Assembly (NCBI GenBank): GCA_018343915.1
Contig: JABRWF010000001.1
Coordinates: 558,001 to 622,000 of the forward strand
Source of the DNA: Agroathelia rolfsii
Taxonomy: Eukaryota; Basidiomycota; Agaricomycetes; Amylocorticiales; Amylocorticiaceae
Direction: 5' to 3'
DNA length: 64,000 bases
Shown: in pieces, positions 20,590-31,839 of the stretch
How positions within the stretch are numbered: the first letter of the stretch is position 1
Layout: the number at the start of each line of letters is the position of its first letter
Made by a program: the position numbers and the translations under genes
Notes under the pieces: model-generated
What the model was told of the DNA's origin: nothing
Seen by the model: the letters and a program-made list of their open reading frames with translations, nothing else
The model's database searches: none

Positions 20590-22522
20590 CTGCCCCCCAG
20601 CCTATATTTTCTCAACCTCCCAAGGTTTCTACTCCGCCAAAGGCTCCCTTCCCTCCTAGACCCGCGACACCCGAAGAATCCGAAGAAGAAGACAATGACG
20701 AAGAGGAACCTGAAGAAGAAACTTACCCCTCCCCTTCTGATTATCAAGAACCTGAACCCGCCCCGGAACCAATTGCATCATGTACTCGTTTACGCATTCC
20801 TACCCCTGCCATTACCCCAAAAGTCCGAACCCCCATCCCTACCCCTCGCACCCATACACCTGCAGTCACCTATCCTCCCTCCCCTACTATGTCAGCTGGC
20901 TTTGAACAGTTCCTAGGTCAGATGCTGGAAATGCAGCGTCAGACTACAGAAATGATGAGGCATATGACAGAGACCCAGAGGAAGTTGGTCGAGATCGCCG
21001 ATCACCCAACCCCTGCCCCTGTCCCTGCACCTGCACCCCAGGTTGTGACAGTTGCCTCAACCAAAGAAAGAGGCAAGGAACCCTCTAAGTTCATAGGTGA
21101 CCGTGAAAAATACAAGGACTTCATACTAGGGTTTGAAAACTACCTTGGTTTGAACCCAACCTTGTATAGCACCGACCGGGATAAAGGCAGATTGCTGATC
21201 TCATTACTGGAAGGGGGTCCAAGAAGGTGGTCGGAGAAATAGTCTGACATGATTAAACAAGAGGAGGAAGGAGAAGTAAAGGTAGAAACCCCTTTTGTCT
21301 TTCAGGACTTTTATAAGGCATTCTAAGGCCTCTACGGGTCATGGGATTATAAGAGGTCTGCACTGGACAAGATAAAGGGCTTGAAACAGGGCTCTTGTAG
21401 CACGCAGGATTACATTATGGATTTCTGGTCCATGGCACAACAAACGGACCTATCCGAAGAAGATTGGCGTGTGAGGTTCCTGGACGGATTAAACCCTAAG
21501 ATCAGGAATGTACTTGGTGGGTGGGACTAGACCAATTTGGAAATTGTCAAGAGCTGCCTTCGCAGCTAGCTTGGGCGGTGCGGCGATGCCCCTGGAGCGC
21601 TAACTGCTACAGCTGCTCACTGCCAGATGGCAGCTTTGTGGGTTCGTGGAGTCGCCTCTTTGATATCTCGGGGCCTGCGGTGATACGGGTGTCGCGGCAA
21701 GCAGACAAGTGCACGGCAGGTTAGTGCGGGTAGTCCGGCGAGATCAGGCATAGAGCAGAGGATGACAAGCCAGAGGGAGAGAGCAGAACGAGATACTCAA
21801 GGACGCTCGAGTCCACAGGTTGACCGCTAGCTATGCAGCGGGTGTAGGGCTTGTTTAGGGCGATACACACTTAATTTTCCGACTACTGTAACTACTACAT
21901 CAGGTACAGTACATATATATAAAGTACAGTAGTCATGAAAATGATAAATAAAGAAATAGAGGGAAAACAATAAGGACAATAAAGAATAGCGCGCGCCGCG
22001 TGCTCTGGTAGTCATGCCACGCTGTGCACGAAGGCGGGGGTGCATTCCTTCGGAACCATCGGCAGTCTGATCATTGATTAGAGCGCGATCATAAGGAGAG
22101 TCCAAGCACGATCTTCCCAGATAGGAAGGATCCGCTGGTGCGGGTACATGGTGACTTGGGGATTGACGTCGAGAAGTCCAGTCGGCATGTGGGACGCTCT
22201 GATGGACAGAAGTGCATTGATGATGGAGAAGAAGCGCGAAGGGCGGCCATGCACATGGCTCCGGGGAAATGTCGGCGGACACATCGGAAACGCTTCCGAT
22301 GCACGGGACACACGGCGACGCAGAAGGGAGGATGTTGCCGGTGGCTCCGTCATAGTTGTTCGCAAATGTCAATGTGCGCGATCGGAACATTCGGCGGCCG
22401 GGTGCGTTGGCGGGTCGTGACAGAAATGGTCCAGAAAGCCATGGACGCTGCACTACGTGCAGAACAAGGGTTATGCTCTGCAGGCCTTTGGCAAGACACC
22501 TGGCGACCTCGGGTTCCTGTAG
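20590..22522 (+). pseudogene. B-2 gag, middle part, inverted relative to the rest of B-2
   Basis: Family B Gag from the Pro-rich N-terminal zone (IFSQPPKVSTPPKAP) through FEQFLGQMLEMQ and the gag core (EPSKFIGDREKYKDF) to RPRVPV, interrupted by LTR-F. Relative to B-1 it carries TAG at 21240, TAA near 21326 and TAG near 21528. It lacks the first 28 or so residues, which are found on the minus strand at 30332-30412. Its continuation is on the minus strand at 3701-3981. The gene has been cut into three by two A insertions, and this middle part was then flipped. Confidence 0.87.
21545..22422 (-). repeat. Solo LTR-F, target duplication GAAAT
   Basis: An 878 bp LTR, reading TGTCAAGAGCTGCC to CGGGTCGTGACA on the plus strand, flanked by GAAAT (21540-21544 and 22423-22427). 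It is clearly GC-richer than the gypsy LTRs around it, except for a central AT-rich part with TATATATA. Arg-rich open frames in it match no known protein and are by-products of GC content. Confidence 0.9.
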
Positions 22523-23352
22523 TGTCAAGGGTACACTCCTTGACTATGCAAAGTGTATACTCCTAACACTAAAATCTAAGTACTGCACAAATAAGGTTTT
22601 CCCACAGATATGTCCCCTAATTTATTGAAGGGCGACACCGGGTACTCTTCCGTACTTATATCCGAGGCTCCGACTCTTATTCCGACAAACTTCGTAACTT
22701 ACTTGAGGGGATTTCCACCACCTCCGGTATGAGTGTAGGCTATAGCTGAGATGGGCTAGGCCCTGCGGAATGAACCCTGAAGGCGAAGTTTCATTGAGTA
22801 ATACTATAAGAGGAATACAAACATATAATACTTGCCTAAAGGCGAAGAGGTCAAAGCTGGCCTTTCAGGACAAGTTACATAGACTACTTATACTACTTGC
22901 GGAAGCTCCGCGCTAGTTCTGCTGCGGAGGCAAAGAATAGAGGAAGTAGATTATGCAGGGGAAGACCTTTTCCCTAACTCCGACGGGCAGCCATACAGAG
23001 ATACAACACTTCCGGAGGTTCCGCGCTCAGAAGCGGAGCTCCGCAGGAGCTCGGGAGCGGAAGCTCGGAGGTGTGTAACGGAACCAGTATCCATTAGGAA
23101 TCGGTCAGTGGTCAGAGGTTTGTACTCCGGAGTTGTGCGGAATGGTGAACAGGAAACGCACAACTCATGATTACTCCTGTAGCGTGCGGCTTAGTCACAT
23201 GAGGGCCAATCATCTGACCATTCACTGCCTACAGTCTACGCCCTAAGGGTAATAAAAGAAAAAGATAAAAGGAGACGAAAATTTGTAAAAATAGTTCCAA
23301 TAAAAATTAAATAATTTGCAAAAATTCTGTCTATATTTTCCAACTCATGACA
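22523..23352 (-). repeat. A-2 3' LTR position (A LTR with exchanged end)
   Basis: An 830 bp A LTR in reverse. It abuts the 3' end of A-2 pol at 23353 but carries the TGTAG flank and sequence type of the A-1 5' LTR. I read it as the product of a crossover between two opposed 3' LTRs, so it serves as the 3' LTR of A-2 with its outer part from A-1. Confidence 0.85.
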
Positions 23353-23363
23353 TTACTCCCTTC

Positions 23364-26300
23364 CTACGGGGATTTCCTCCGGAATATCCCTAGCTCCCAT
23401 CCCGCCGTTGTTGATGCTACTGTCTCCGTAAAGTTTTCTAGCGGTCAAAAGGGAATCTCCACTATTACTGCAGCTGTCAGGCGCTTTGGAGCACTTGGGA
23501 ACTTCCGGTGAAACTTTTGGATCAGCTCCGAAGCATTCCGCACATCCGCTTCCTTCTCCCATGAGTCCTCCCCCGGATATCCTTTCCAAACCACAAGGTA
23601 TTCGATCTTTTTAGTCCTCCTATTGATCCACGAATCTTTGATCTCCTGGACTTCATGTTCCTCTTCTCCTTCAATTTCCACGGGCTCCGGAGGTTTAGTA
23701 TGTTGTGCGGATGGCACATGTGGTTTCAGCAGGGAGACGTGGAAAACATTGTGGATCGCCCATCTCCGTGGTATGGCCAATCGGCATGCTCTATCTCCGA
23801 TAATTTCTGTCACTTTGTAAGGACCGACCCACTTGCCGGAGAGTTTCTTACTAGGCTGTTGAAGCTTCAGGTTTTCTGTACTAAGCCATACCAAACTACC
23901 CTTTGTGTACTTAGGGTGTTCACTTGCATGTTTGTCAAAATAATATTTCATCCTTTCGTTTGCAAGGTTAATGGCGGCCTTAGTGTCTTCCTGAAGCTCC
24001 GAGACCTTTCCGAGCCAGTTCTCTGCTCCAACAGTGTTTACAATTCCAGCCGTTGTGAGGTCCATGTGCGGGGAAAATCCATAATTCAACTCAAACGGAG
24101 AAAATCCTGTTGCTGCTTGTTGCCGATTGTTGAGAGCAAACTCCGCCACATGAAGTACACCAGCCCAATCACTTTGGCGATGGGAGACATAGTTCCGAAT
24201 GTATGCTTCTACTTCCTGATTGAGCCATTCTGTTTGTCCATCAGACTGAGGGTGATAAGCTATGGAGAGAGAGGTCTTTATTCCTAGCTGCTTATGAATT
24301 TCTCTCATCACTTTACTGGCAAATTGAGGGCCACGATCTGAAGTCCACTATTTCGGAAGACCATGCAAGCGGAAAATGTGCGTGAGGTAAACATCTGCCA
24401 TCTCCGCTGAAGTGATTGCCTCTCTGGTCGGAATCAAATGGCACATCTTTGTGAGACGGTCTACTACGATGAGAATGGAGTCAAATCCTTGTGATTCCGG
24501 GAGCTTAACTATCATGTCGGAAGTTACGTGTTCCCATAGGTGCCCCAGAGCTGGGAGCGGAGCAAGGAGACCTGCCGGAACTTGTCTGGAAGCTGTCATG
24601 AGTAGGACATTTTCGCCGATTTTTCGGCTATTTTCTTGTAATATTTGAACTATTATTTAATTAGTTATCGCATTTTCTCTTCATTTTCTTATGCTTTTCT
24701 TATAAAAATTACCCTTTAGGGCGTGGACTGTGGGCAGTGCAGCGGTCATGTGATTGGCCCTCACGTGTTCCAAGCCGCACGTCACAGGAGTAATCTCGGG
24801 GCTGTGTGTACTTCCTTTTCACCATCACACACAGCCTAGGAACACAGACTTCCTCCCCTGATCAATTCCTAATGGTTACCGGTACTGGTCCGGAAACAGA
24901 CCTCCACACGGATGCCCGGTGGAGTTAGGTTAAAAGATCTTCCCCTGCATTGCCACATTTACACTTCTATCTCCCTCTGCACACAGACCACTAAGGCTGC
25001 GCACGGACCTTTCCATAGCAGTATAAATAACGCATGTAACTTGTCCTGAAGAGCTCAGCTTCGACCTCTTCACCTTCAGGCAAGTAAACCAAAGTTTGTA
25101 TTCCTTTAATAGATTACTAAATATAACTTCGCCTTCAGGGTATTTACTCATAGGCCTAGGCCCTTCGTCCTAGCATCCCCTTTCTCTTTCCCTCTCTCCC
25201 TCTACTTGAAGGTGGTGAAAATCCCCTTATGTGTGACTTAAGCAAAAGAACATCAAACAAGTGTGAGATAACCGAGTACCCGGCTCCCCTTTAATAAAAT
25301 CAAGGGTGTAGTATCTGTGGGAAAGCTCATATTTGGGTACTTCATAAGACTTAATACGTTGAGAAGGGCACTTATTGAATTTGTATTAATTTGTGGGTGT
25401 TGACCTACAATTTAGTCAAGTCAAGGAGTGTACCCTTGACAGAAGCTTTGTTGGCCTGGCAAGTTAGACAGGACTCAACGTAAACGTTAACAGCCTTTGT
25501 AATTCCGGGCCACCAGTAGTTTCTGCTAACCAGTTCCAATGTCTTGTGCCTGCCGAGATGTCCTGCTGCAAAAGAGTCATGGTATTTCTTGATGATCTCC
25601 AATCGGAGCTCCGGATCATGGGGGATATAAATCTTTCCTCTATGGAGAATAAGACCATTTTCCTCATTCCACTCCTCAATGCCTTTCTGCAATTTCACAG
25701 GTCCAAGCTCCTTAACAACTGACAGTGCCTCCGCCACTTCCGCATCCCTTCCCTTCTACCTAATCCAGTCCAAGATCTCCTTTTCGCCATGGATCTCCAT
25801 ATGTCCTCTTTGAGCAGCATTGATGTGGAATAACTTGGGGTCCAGTACTACTTGATCCATATTATCTTTGGAGTCAGATACTTTGAAATCCGGTCAACGG
25901 AAGAGTGGGTCCGCTCTTCCGTTCTCCGATCCCTTTTGATAGGAAATGACAAAGTTGAACTCCGAGAGGAAAAGAGACCATCTTGCTTGCCTTCGCGTAA
26001 GGTTCCATGCTGTTTTCCAGTACTCCAGATTTTTGTGATCTGTCTGGATTTCAAATGTTTGAGGTAAGCCAATCAAATAGTGGCGCCAGTTGTCTAGTGC
26101 TCGAATGATTGCCAGCATTTCCTTGTCCTAGATATCGTAGTTCCGCTCTGCTTGATTCATTGACTGCAAGAGAAAAGCGACTGGCCTCCACAAGTCATTG
26201 GACTGTTTCTGGAGAAGAACGGCTCCAGTAGCGTAGCTAGATGCATCTGTCTCCACTCTGGTTTCTGCATGCTGATTGTACCCAGCTAGAACAGGTGCTG

Positions 26301-27723
26301 TTGTAAATGCCTTTTTGAGAGAATCAAATGCATCCTGCTCCGCTGATCCCCAAGTCCATTCAACTTTTCCGGTGAGGCGATCCAATGGTTTGCAAATAGC
26401 TCCAAAGTTTTTGACAAACCTCCGGTAATAGTTTGCTAATCCTTGGAACTGGCGGACCTCTGACACTTTAGTCGGAACAGGCCAATCCAAGATTCCGCTG
26501 ACTTTTTCCGGACTCATCCTTATCTGGCCAAAGGAGATTAGTGCTCCGAGGATATCGACCTCCGGAACATCATACTCAAACTTCTCAAGATTAGCATAAA
26601 GGTCATTTGCTTTTAGGATCTTCAGAACCTCTAGCACAAAGCTCCGGAGTTCCGCCTCATTCTTTCCTCCCACAATAATATCATCAATGTAGTGTACAAT
26701 ATGTCCCGTTTGATGCAAGTGATATAGTATGTCATCCATCATTGTCTGCATTGTTGCGGGGGCATTGCACAGTCCAAAAGTCATGACAAGCGGCTCAAAC
26801 AGCCCACGGTTGGTAATGAAGGCAGCCTTATACTCATCTCCCTCCCTTATGCAAATATTATTGAAACCCCAATGGAGATCAATCTTTGCAAAAGTCCGGA
26901 ATCGAGTCATCTTGTCCTGTAGTTCGGAGATGAGTAGAAGTGGGTAGGCATTTTTGATTGTCTCCGCATTCAGCTTCCGATAGTCTTGAACTAGTCGGAG
27001 GGTACCATTCTTTTTAGGAACAAAAAACATCGGAGCAGCAATCGGACTTTCTGACTTCCGGATATATTTCTTCATGAGATTTTCTTCCAGGTATTTGTCA
27101 AGTGCCTCAGACTCTTTAGGTGACAATGGGTATGCCTTACTCCTTTTAAGATCGGCTCCTTCCTTCAGGAGAATCTTGTGATCCCATGGCTTTCTTATGG
27201 GGAGGCGGAACGAATCCTCCTTGGAGAAAACCGTGCTGTACTCCTTTGCCCATTCCGGAAGCGAGCGGAGCTCCGCTGCTGCAGATATCCTAGCATCTGA
27301 GTCTAACTTTACATCTGCCTGTTTCCAATTGATGACTGGGTTCTCTAACCGCAACCAGTCAATTCCAAGTATGACGTCCTCTGGCCCAATGTCTGTGACT
27401 AAGAACGGAAGGCGCTTTTTAACATCTCCGATTGTAGTATTCAATACAGCTACATGTGTGATCAAGCCGGACTTGTTTGCAGAATTGTCTATATTGTACA
27501 CGGAAATAGGTTTAGGTAAGGTTTGTACATGAATTTTGTTTTTCTTTACAAAGCTTTCATGCACAAAAGATGAAGAGGCACCGGAGTCAATCATAGCTAA
27601 GGTAGAAAGAGATGAGAAAAGTCCATGGAACATAATTGGTATATGCAGGTGCTGTCCATTTGTACCTGAGACAGAAGAAAAGATAGAAATAGAGGTAGAA
27701 TTACATGATGAATAAGAAGACAA
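23364..27723 (-). pseudogene. A-2 pol, near-complete, split by a C LTR
   Basis: Family A Pol on the minus strand in the -1 frame to gag, in two pieces around the LTR at 24594-25441. The first 531 codons (27723 to 26131) are open: protease MIDSGASSSFV, RT with [16 protein letters not shown] and YIDDIIVGG, and RNase H with ETDASSYATGAV. Then come TAG at 26128 (YDI*DKEM), TGA near 25892 (LFR*PDF) and TAG near 25756. The integrase has HLGRHKT with CLTCQANK, SDMIVKLPE and DGQTEWLNQE. The GPY/F module is KWVGPYKVTEIIG and the chromodomain IEYLVVWKGYPGEDSWEKE. A further TGA at 23445 precedes the terminal TAG at 23364. Only four nonsense changes separate this from an open frame. Confidence 0.9.
24594..25441 (+). 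repeat. Solo C LTR in A-2 pol, target duplication GAAGC
   Basis: An 848 bp C LTR, TGTCATGAGTAGGACAT to CCCTTGACA, flanked by GAAGC (24589-24593 and 25442-25446). It has TATAAATA, AGCTTCGACCT and the GCAAGT to TTCAG intron-like unit with a TTACTAAA branch site. Confidence 0.92.
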
Positions 27724-27773
27724 TCTATTTTGAATATATGGGTCAGCCAGAATGGCCCTTTCTTCTAACCCTC

Positions 27774-29054
27774 TTAAAAACCCAGCCGGTCCTTAAGTGC
27801 TGCAAAGGCTAGTGCTTGATCTTCGACCATTTTTTGCAAGTCTTCCGTAGTCAGCACCGAGCTATTTCCGTCTGCTCCGGTAGATGTCTGAGTAGTGGAA
27901 GATGCTTGAATCCTTGCGGGATTTCGGGGCGGAGGCTTTGGAGGGTTGATTCCTACTTGTGCTGCCTGGTGGCAGGTCACCTTAGGATTGGTACAATCCA
28001 CTGCAAAATGTCCGTATTGCTGGCAGTTGAAGCACTGCACTGAAGACATGTCCCTTCGTGGACGGGGCTGTTGCGGAAAGCCTGCGGAGTGCGGAGGACC
28101 TGGCATTAGACCTGCATTGATGACTATGGGATTAGCGGAGGTTCCGCTGCTGCTCTGGCCATTTCCGGAAGGCCTCCAGTTATCGCACCAAAGTCCTATG
28201 GACCTAAGGCCTTCTTCCGCATCGATTGCCGCTTCCACCAGATGCTCCAAGGAGTCCTTGCGATCCTTGCTGTACCCTCCGATCACTCCGCGTATTCTTG
28301 AGTGGAGCCCGTCAAAAAAGTGAACCTGCTGATTCTCCTCCAACAACTTAGTCTGGGCCGCTAGAGAGTAGAACTTGCTGGTGTAGTCTTGCACGGACTG
28401 GGAATGCTGCTGAAGGTCCTTGAGCTGCTGCAGTGCATGTCTGCCAAAGTCCCTGGCTCCATACAAGGCCTTGAATGGCTTGTAGAAGTCTTCGAATTTG
28501 AAGGACTTAGCCTTCATTTGCTCATGGAACTTCTCTGCCCATGCTCTCGGAGCTCCTTCCAATAGTCCTAGGAGCAGGCGGCCCTTTCTCAGCTCCGAAT
28601 TGAAAACCTCTGGGTTGAGCGCCAGATAATTTTCGAAACCCATAATGAAGGACCTGTACTTAGTCCAATCACCAGTGAATTTCTCGGGCTTATCCCCGAT
28701 TTCCTTACTTGCGGCAACTACTTGCAGAGCAGAGGTTTGTTGAGCGGAGTTTTCGACTATATCCGTCAGTCTGTCTTGATTCCTTTTGACTTCGAGCAGC
28801 ATCCTTGTGAGTGTCGCAGTACTCTGCTCTAGGGAGTTAAAGATTCGGAGTGTCTCCTCCATGGTGAGTGGTGCGGGGTTTACTAGAGTACTAGCTCCGC
28901 CACGTCTTCCGGACATTTCGGTATTTGGGGGGTTGGGAGCGGAGCTAGGCTCAACGCTGGATGCTTCTATTTGTGTTCGTTGGGAGGTTTCACTATCCTT
29001 GCCGGTGTAAGAACTAGAATTCTCCAAGTAGTTATCTTTGTCCTCTGAGGACAT
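27774..29054 (-). CDS. gag: A-2 gag, intact (426 aa)
   Basis: An uninterrupted Gag of 426 residues, starting at the ATG of MSSEDKDNYLENSS. Gag assembles the cytoplasmic particle that packages element RNA. Residues 1-60 are Ser/Glu-rich; 63-105 are likely helical; 115-290 form the gag core (KPEKFTGDWTKYRSF to DAEEGLRSIGLW); 341-354 are the zinc knuckle CFNCQQYGHFAVDC. The last residues, LKDRLGF, are encoded by the frameshift site. This is the only complete family A gag in the window, although its partner pol has stops. It could in principle still serve as a helper in trans. Expression is unknown. Confidence 0.92.
   Translation of the reverse strand: MSSEDKDNYLENSSSYTGKDSETSQRTQIEASSVEPSSAPNPPNTEMSGRRGGASTLVNPAPLTMEETLRIFNSLEQSTATLTRMLLEVKRNQDRLTDIVENSAQQTSALQVVAASKEIGDKPEKFTGDWTKYRSFIMGFENYLALNPEVFNSELRKGRLLLGLLEGAPRAWAEKFHEQMKAKSFKFEDFYKPFKALYGARDFGRHALQQLKDLQQHSQSVQDYTSKFYSLAAQTKLLEENQQVHFFDGLHSRIRGVIGGYSKDRKDSLEHLVEAAIDAEEGLRSIGLWCDNWRPSGNGQSSSGTSANPIVINAGLMPGPPHSAGFPQQPRPRRDMSSVQCFNCQQYGHFAVDCTNPKVTCHQAAQVGINPPKPPPRNPARIQASSTTQTSTGADGNSSVLTTEDLQKMVEDQALAFAALKDRLGF
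27777..27783 (-). promoter_or_regulatory. -1 frameshift heptamer, A-2 gag/pol
   Basis: G GGT TTT on the minus strand, followed directly by the gag stop TAA (27774-27776). The pol frame is -1. Confidence 0.75.
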
Positions 29055-29487
29055 AAAAGTTTGAGCCCTTTATCATTCTTCTTCATCTCTGGAGGCTCCG
29101 GATTCCAATGCGGAGAGCGGGATTTTTCTTCTTCTCTCTGGGCCTAGAGCTTGGCCGTACAGTAATCATGCAAAATCTATGTATCGTAAAATATTCTTTA
29201 AATGCACGATGCAGTTTTGATCCCCACAAGGGACTCCTAGAATGGAGGGTGTATTAGACCCTTATTCCGCTTCAGATACAGCCAATAGTTCTGGGGTTAT
29301 CGTTCCCCTGTTCTACCGTCTAGACGGGGTTGTAAATGAACTCCGGGGAGTCACACAATTGCTTCCTGAAACCGTTCAAAGTGCACTTAGAGTTTATCAA
29401 AAAAGTCCACTTTCTAAAAATATGCTCTTCGTGCGGGATCGCTAATCGCCGCCTTCTTGGACCGCCGGAGTCCAAGGGAAACCTAGT
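29055..29487 (-). other. A-2 untranslated leader
   Basis: Leader matching 4827-5256 in reverse. A short open frame on the plus strand (29242-29445) has no counterpart kept in A-1 and is not supported as a gene. Confidence 0.6.
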
Positions 29488-29498
29488 AGCTTTGACCT
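29488..29498 (-). promoter_or_regulatory. A-2 primer-binding site
   Basis: AGGTCAAAGCT on the minus strand, two bases from the LTR at 29501. Its complement AGCTTTGACCT lies in that LTR at 29827-29837. Confidence 0.75.
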
Positions 29499-29500
29499 AA

Positions 29501-30331
29501 TGTCAAGGGTATACTCCTTGACTGTGCAAAGGGTGGACTCTCAAACACTACAATCGAAGTACTACACAAATATGGTTTTCCCACAGATATATTCCCTGAT
29601 TTATTGAAGGGCAACACCGGGTACTCTTCCATATCTATGTGCAAGGCTCCTACTCTTATTCCGATAGACTTTGTAAACTATTTGAGGGGATTTCCGCCAC
29701 CTCTAGTGTGATTGAATACTATAGCTGAGACGGGCTAGGCCCTGCGGAATGAACCCTGAAGGCGAAGTTTCATTGAGTAATACTATAAGAGGAATACAAA
29801 CATATAATACTTGCCTGAAGGCGAAGAGGTCAAAGCTGGCCTTTCAGGACAAGTTACATAGACTACTTATACTACTTGCGGAAGCTCCGCACTAGTTCCG
29901 CTGCAGAGGCAAAGAATAGAGGAAGTAGATTATGCAGGGGAAGACCTTTTCCCTAACTCCGATGGGTAGCCGTGCGGAGATACAACACTTCTGGAGGTTC
30001 CGCACTCAGGAGCGGAGCTCCGCAGGAGCTCAGGAGTAGAAGCTCGGAGGTGTGTAACGGAACCAGTATCCGTTAGGAATCGGTCAGTAGTCGGAGGTTT
30101 GTACTCCGGAGTTGTGCGGAATAGTGAACAGAAAACACACAACTCATGATTACTCCTGTAGCGTGCGGCTTAGTCACATGAGGGCCAATCACCTGACCGT
30201 TCACTGCCTACAGTCCACGCCCTAAGGGTAATAAAAGAAAAAGATAAAAGGAGACGAAAATTCGTAAAAATAGTTTCAATAAAAATTAAATAATTTGCAA
30301 AAATTCTGTCCATATTTTCCAACTCATGACA
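29501..30331 (-). repeat. A-2 5' LTR
   Basis: An 831 bp A LTR with the primer-binding site on its inner side and B-2 gag on its outer side. The flank GGCAG (30332-30336) pairs with CTGCC at 20590-20594, in inverted orientation. Confidence 0.92.
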
Positions 30332-30412
30332 GGCAGGGACGGATATGGAGGGGCGAGCGGAGGATTTGGCGGATGGTTGTGCGGGAGCTTTACCCTTTAA
30401 AGGTCTGCTCAT
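30332..30412 (-). pseudogene. B-2 gag N-terminus
   Basis: The first codons of family B Gag, from the ATG at 30410-30412, with GKAPAQP as in B-1, ending where A-2 begins. It joins in sense to the fragment now lying at 20590 on the plus strand. Confidence 0.85.
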
Positions 30413-30828
30413 AAAAGTTTGTGGAGCGAAGGCTCAACACAGATTCCTTTGTCTTCTTCAAAACTTAGGCACCAAGCGGAGTGCCTCTAGTAATCATAGT
30501 AAAGGGGAAATAAAGATTTGTATGGGCAGGCAGTTTTACACCTAAAGAGGTGTCCCTAGAAGCAGCAGGCTAACCCTGTAGTAGCGCCTTTGGGTAATAA
30601 CACAAGGTTTCCCTGGAACGTACAGGTACTCCCAAGCCTAAATCTTAACGGGTTAAAACTGAGTATTAGATCTTAGCTAATTGCTTCCGCAAACAGTTCA
30701 AGCCCAAAGACAAATTTAACAAAAAGAAATGTATGTAAAAGTTTTCCTTGCTTGTGCTAATTGGCAGAGGATCAATCTGCACACTGGAGCGGGGCTCGAC
30801 AGTGGTTTTAGGTTTAGCTTCAACCTAA
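30413..30828 (-). other. B-2 leader and degenerate primer-binding site
   Basis: A decayed B leader. The primer-binding site reads AGGTTGAAGCT (30816-30826, minus strand), one transition from the B-1 form. Its LTR partner (about 31387) is also changed, so the pair no longer matches fully. Confidence 0.6.
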
Positions 30829-31839
30829 TGTTAATGCTTGCACGCTTGACTAATCCAACAAACACAACCCTCTGTAAGGTATAAGGGCGGGCTGTAAAGC
30901 CGGGTTTTACGTGTATTACTTGGTTGGATATATACAAACACCCACGTACTCCCATTGCTATTCTTTTGTAATAGAGCACTCCTTTAGTACTTTACTAGGC
31001 TCGTGTATCAGTACTCTAGACGTTATAGTCTTCCCGTGTTACTCGCTTCGTGTCAAATACTATTGTTATGCTTCTTACTCAGAATAGGCGGCTTAGCCCA
31101 CCATGGTCTATAAATGTTTGCAGGGACTTGTTACTGCCCTGGCCTAAATGAATAGGACTTTTATCACACATGTGCCCTCTGATATATTAGGGACTTTAGA
31201 GACTTAGCGACCTCCTTGTAACGAGGTCTCGTATACTTACTAAGATGCCCTATAGGCCTTACACTTAATAAGGGGGGGAGAGAGAGAGAGAGAGTAGGGG
31301 GCTAGGACGTGCATAAGCCTGAAGGCAAAAAATATATTAGTTTCTATATAAGTATACAAGAGGGGTGGTACCCTTACCTGAAGGCGAAAAGGTCAAAGAT
31401 AAGGTTCAGGTAAGGTTTTACAGGCTTGTATTTATACATAAAATGAAGGGCCCATGTGCAGCCTTAATGGTCTGTGCGCAGCAGGGTTTGTAAGTAGAAA
31501 TGACTAGAATGCAGGGGCAGTGCTTTGTGCCTAAGTCCGATGAGCAACCGATCGGAATGATGAGTCTAGTACTCCTTAGTAATTGCACAGTGATCAGAAC
31601 GACCCTGGTTCCTGAGTCTAGACCTTTTGGTGAAAAGGAATGATCTAGACTCCGCCTTCCTAATATACTCTTGTCACGAGCACTCCTGTCACGTAGGGCT
31701 AACACAGCCAGTCACACACACGTCAAGATGTTGCCTGCAAGGTATTTCATCCATAACTAAGTCAAATAAAATCGTAAAAATACAATAAAAATATGTATAT
31801 ATCCATAAAGAAAAGGCGAAAAATGTCCAACTCATAACA
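30829..31839 (-). repeat. B-2 5' LTR
   Basis: A 1011 bp B LTR in reverse, reading TGTTAATGCTTG at its inner end where TGTCAAGGCTTG is expected. A GA run lies near 31276. Its outer end abuts the pol of D-1 (31840, TCCGA), so B-2 inserted into D-1. The other end of B-2 is left of the window. Confidence 0.88.

Noticed and set aside
21827..22528. Long open frames (up to 233 codons) in LTR-F on both strands
   Set aside because: They overlap each other, cross the LTR boundary into gag, are rich in Arg, Ser and Cys as expected from GC content, and do not hold across the other F copies.
23655..24287. A 210-codon plus-strand frame opposite A-2 pol
   Set aside because: It is a shadow of the integrase and chromodomain coding sequence on the other strand, and is not kept in A-3.
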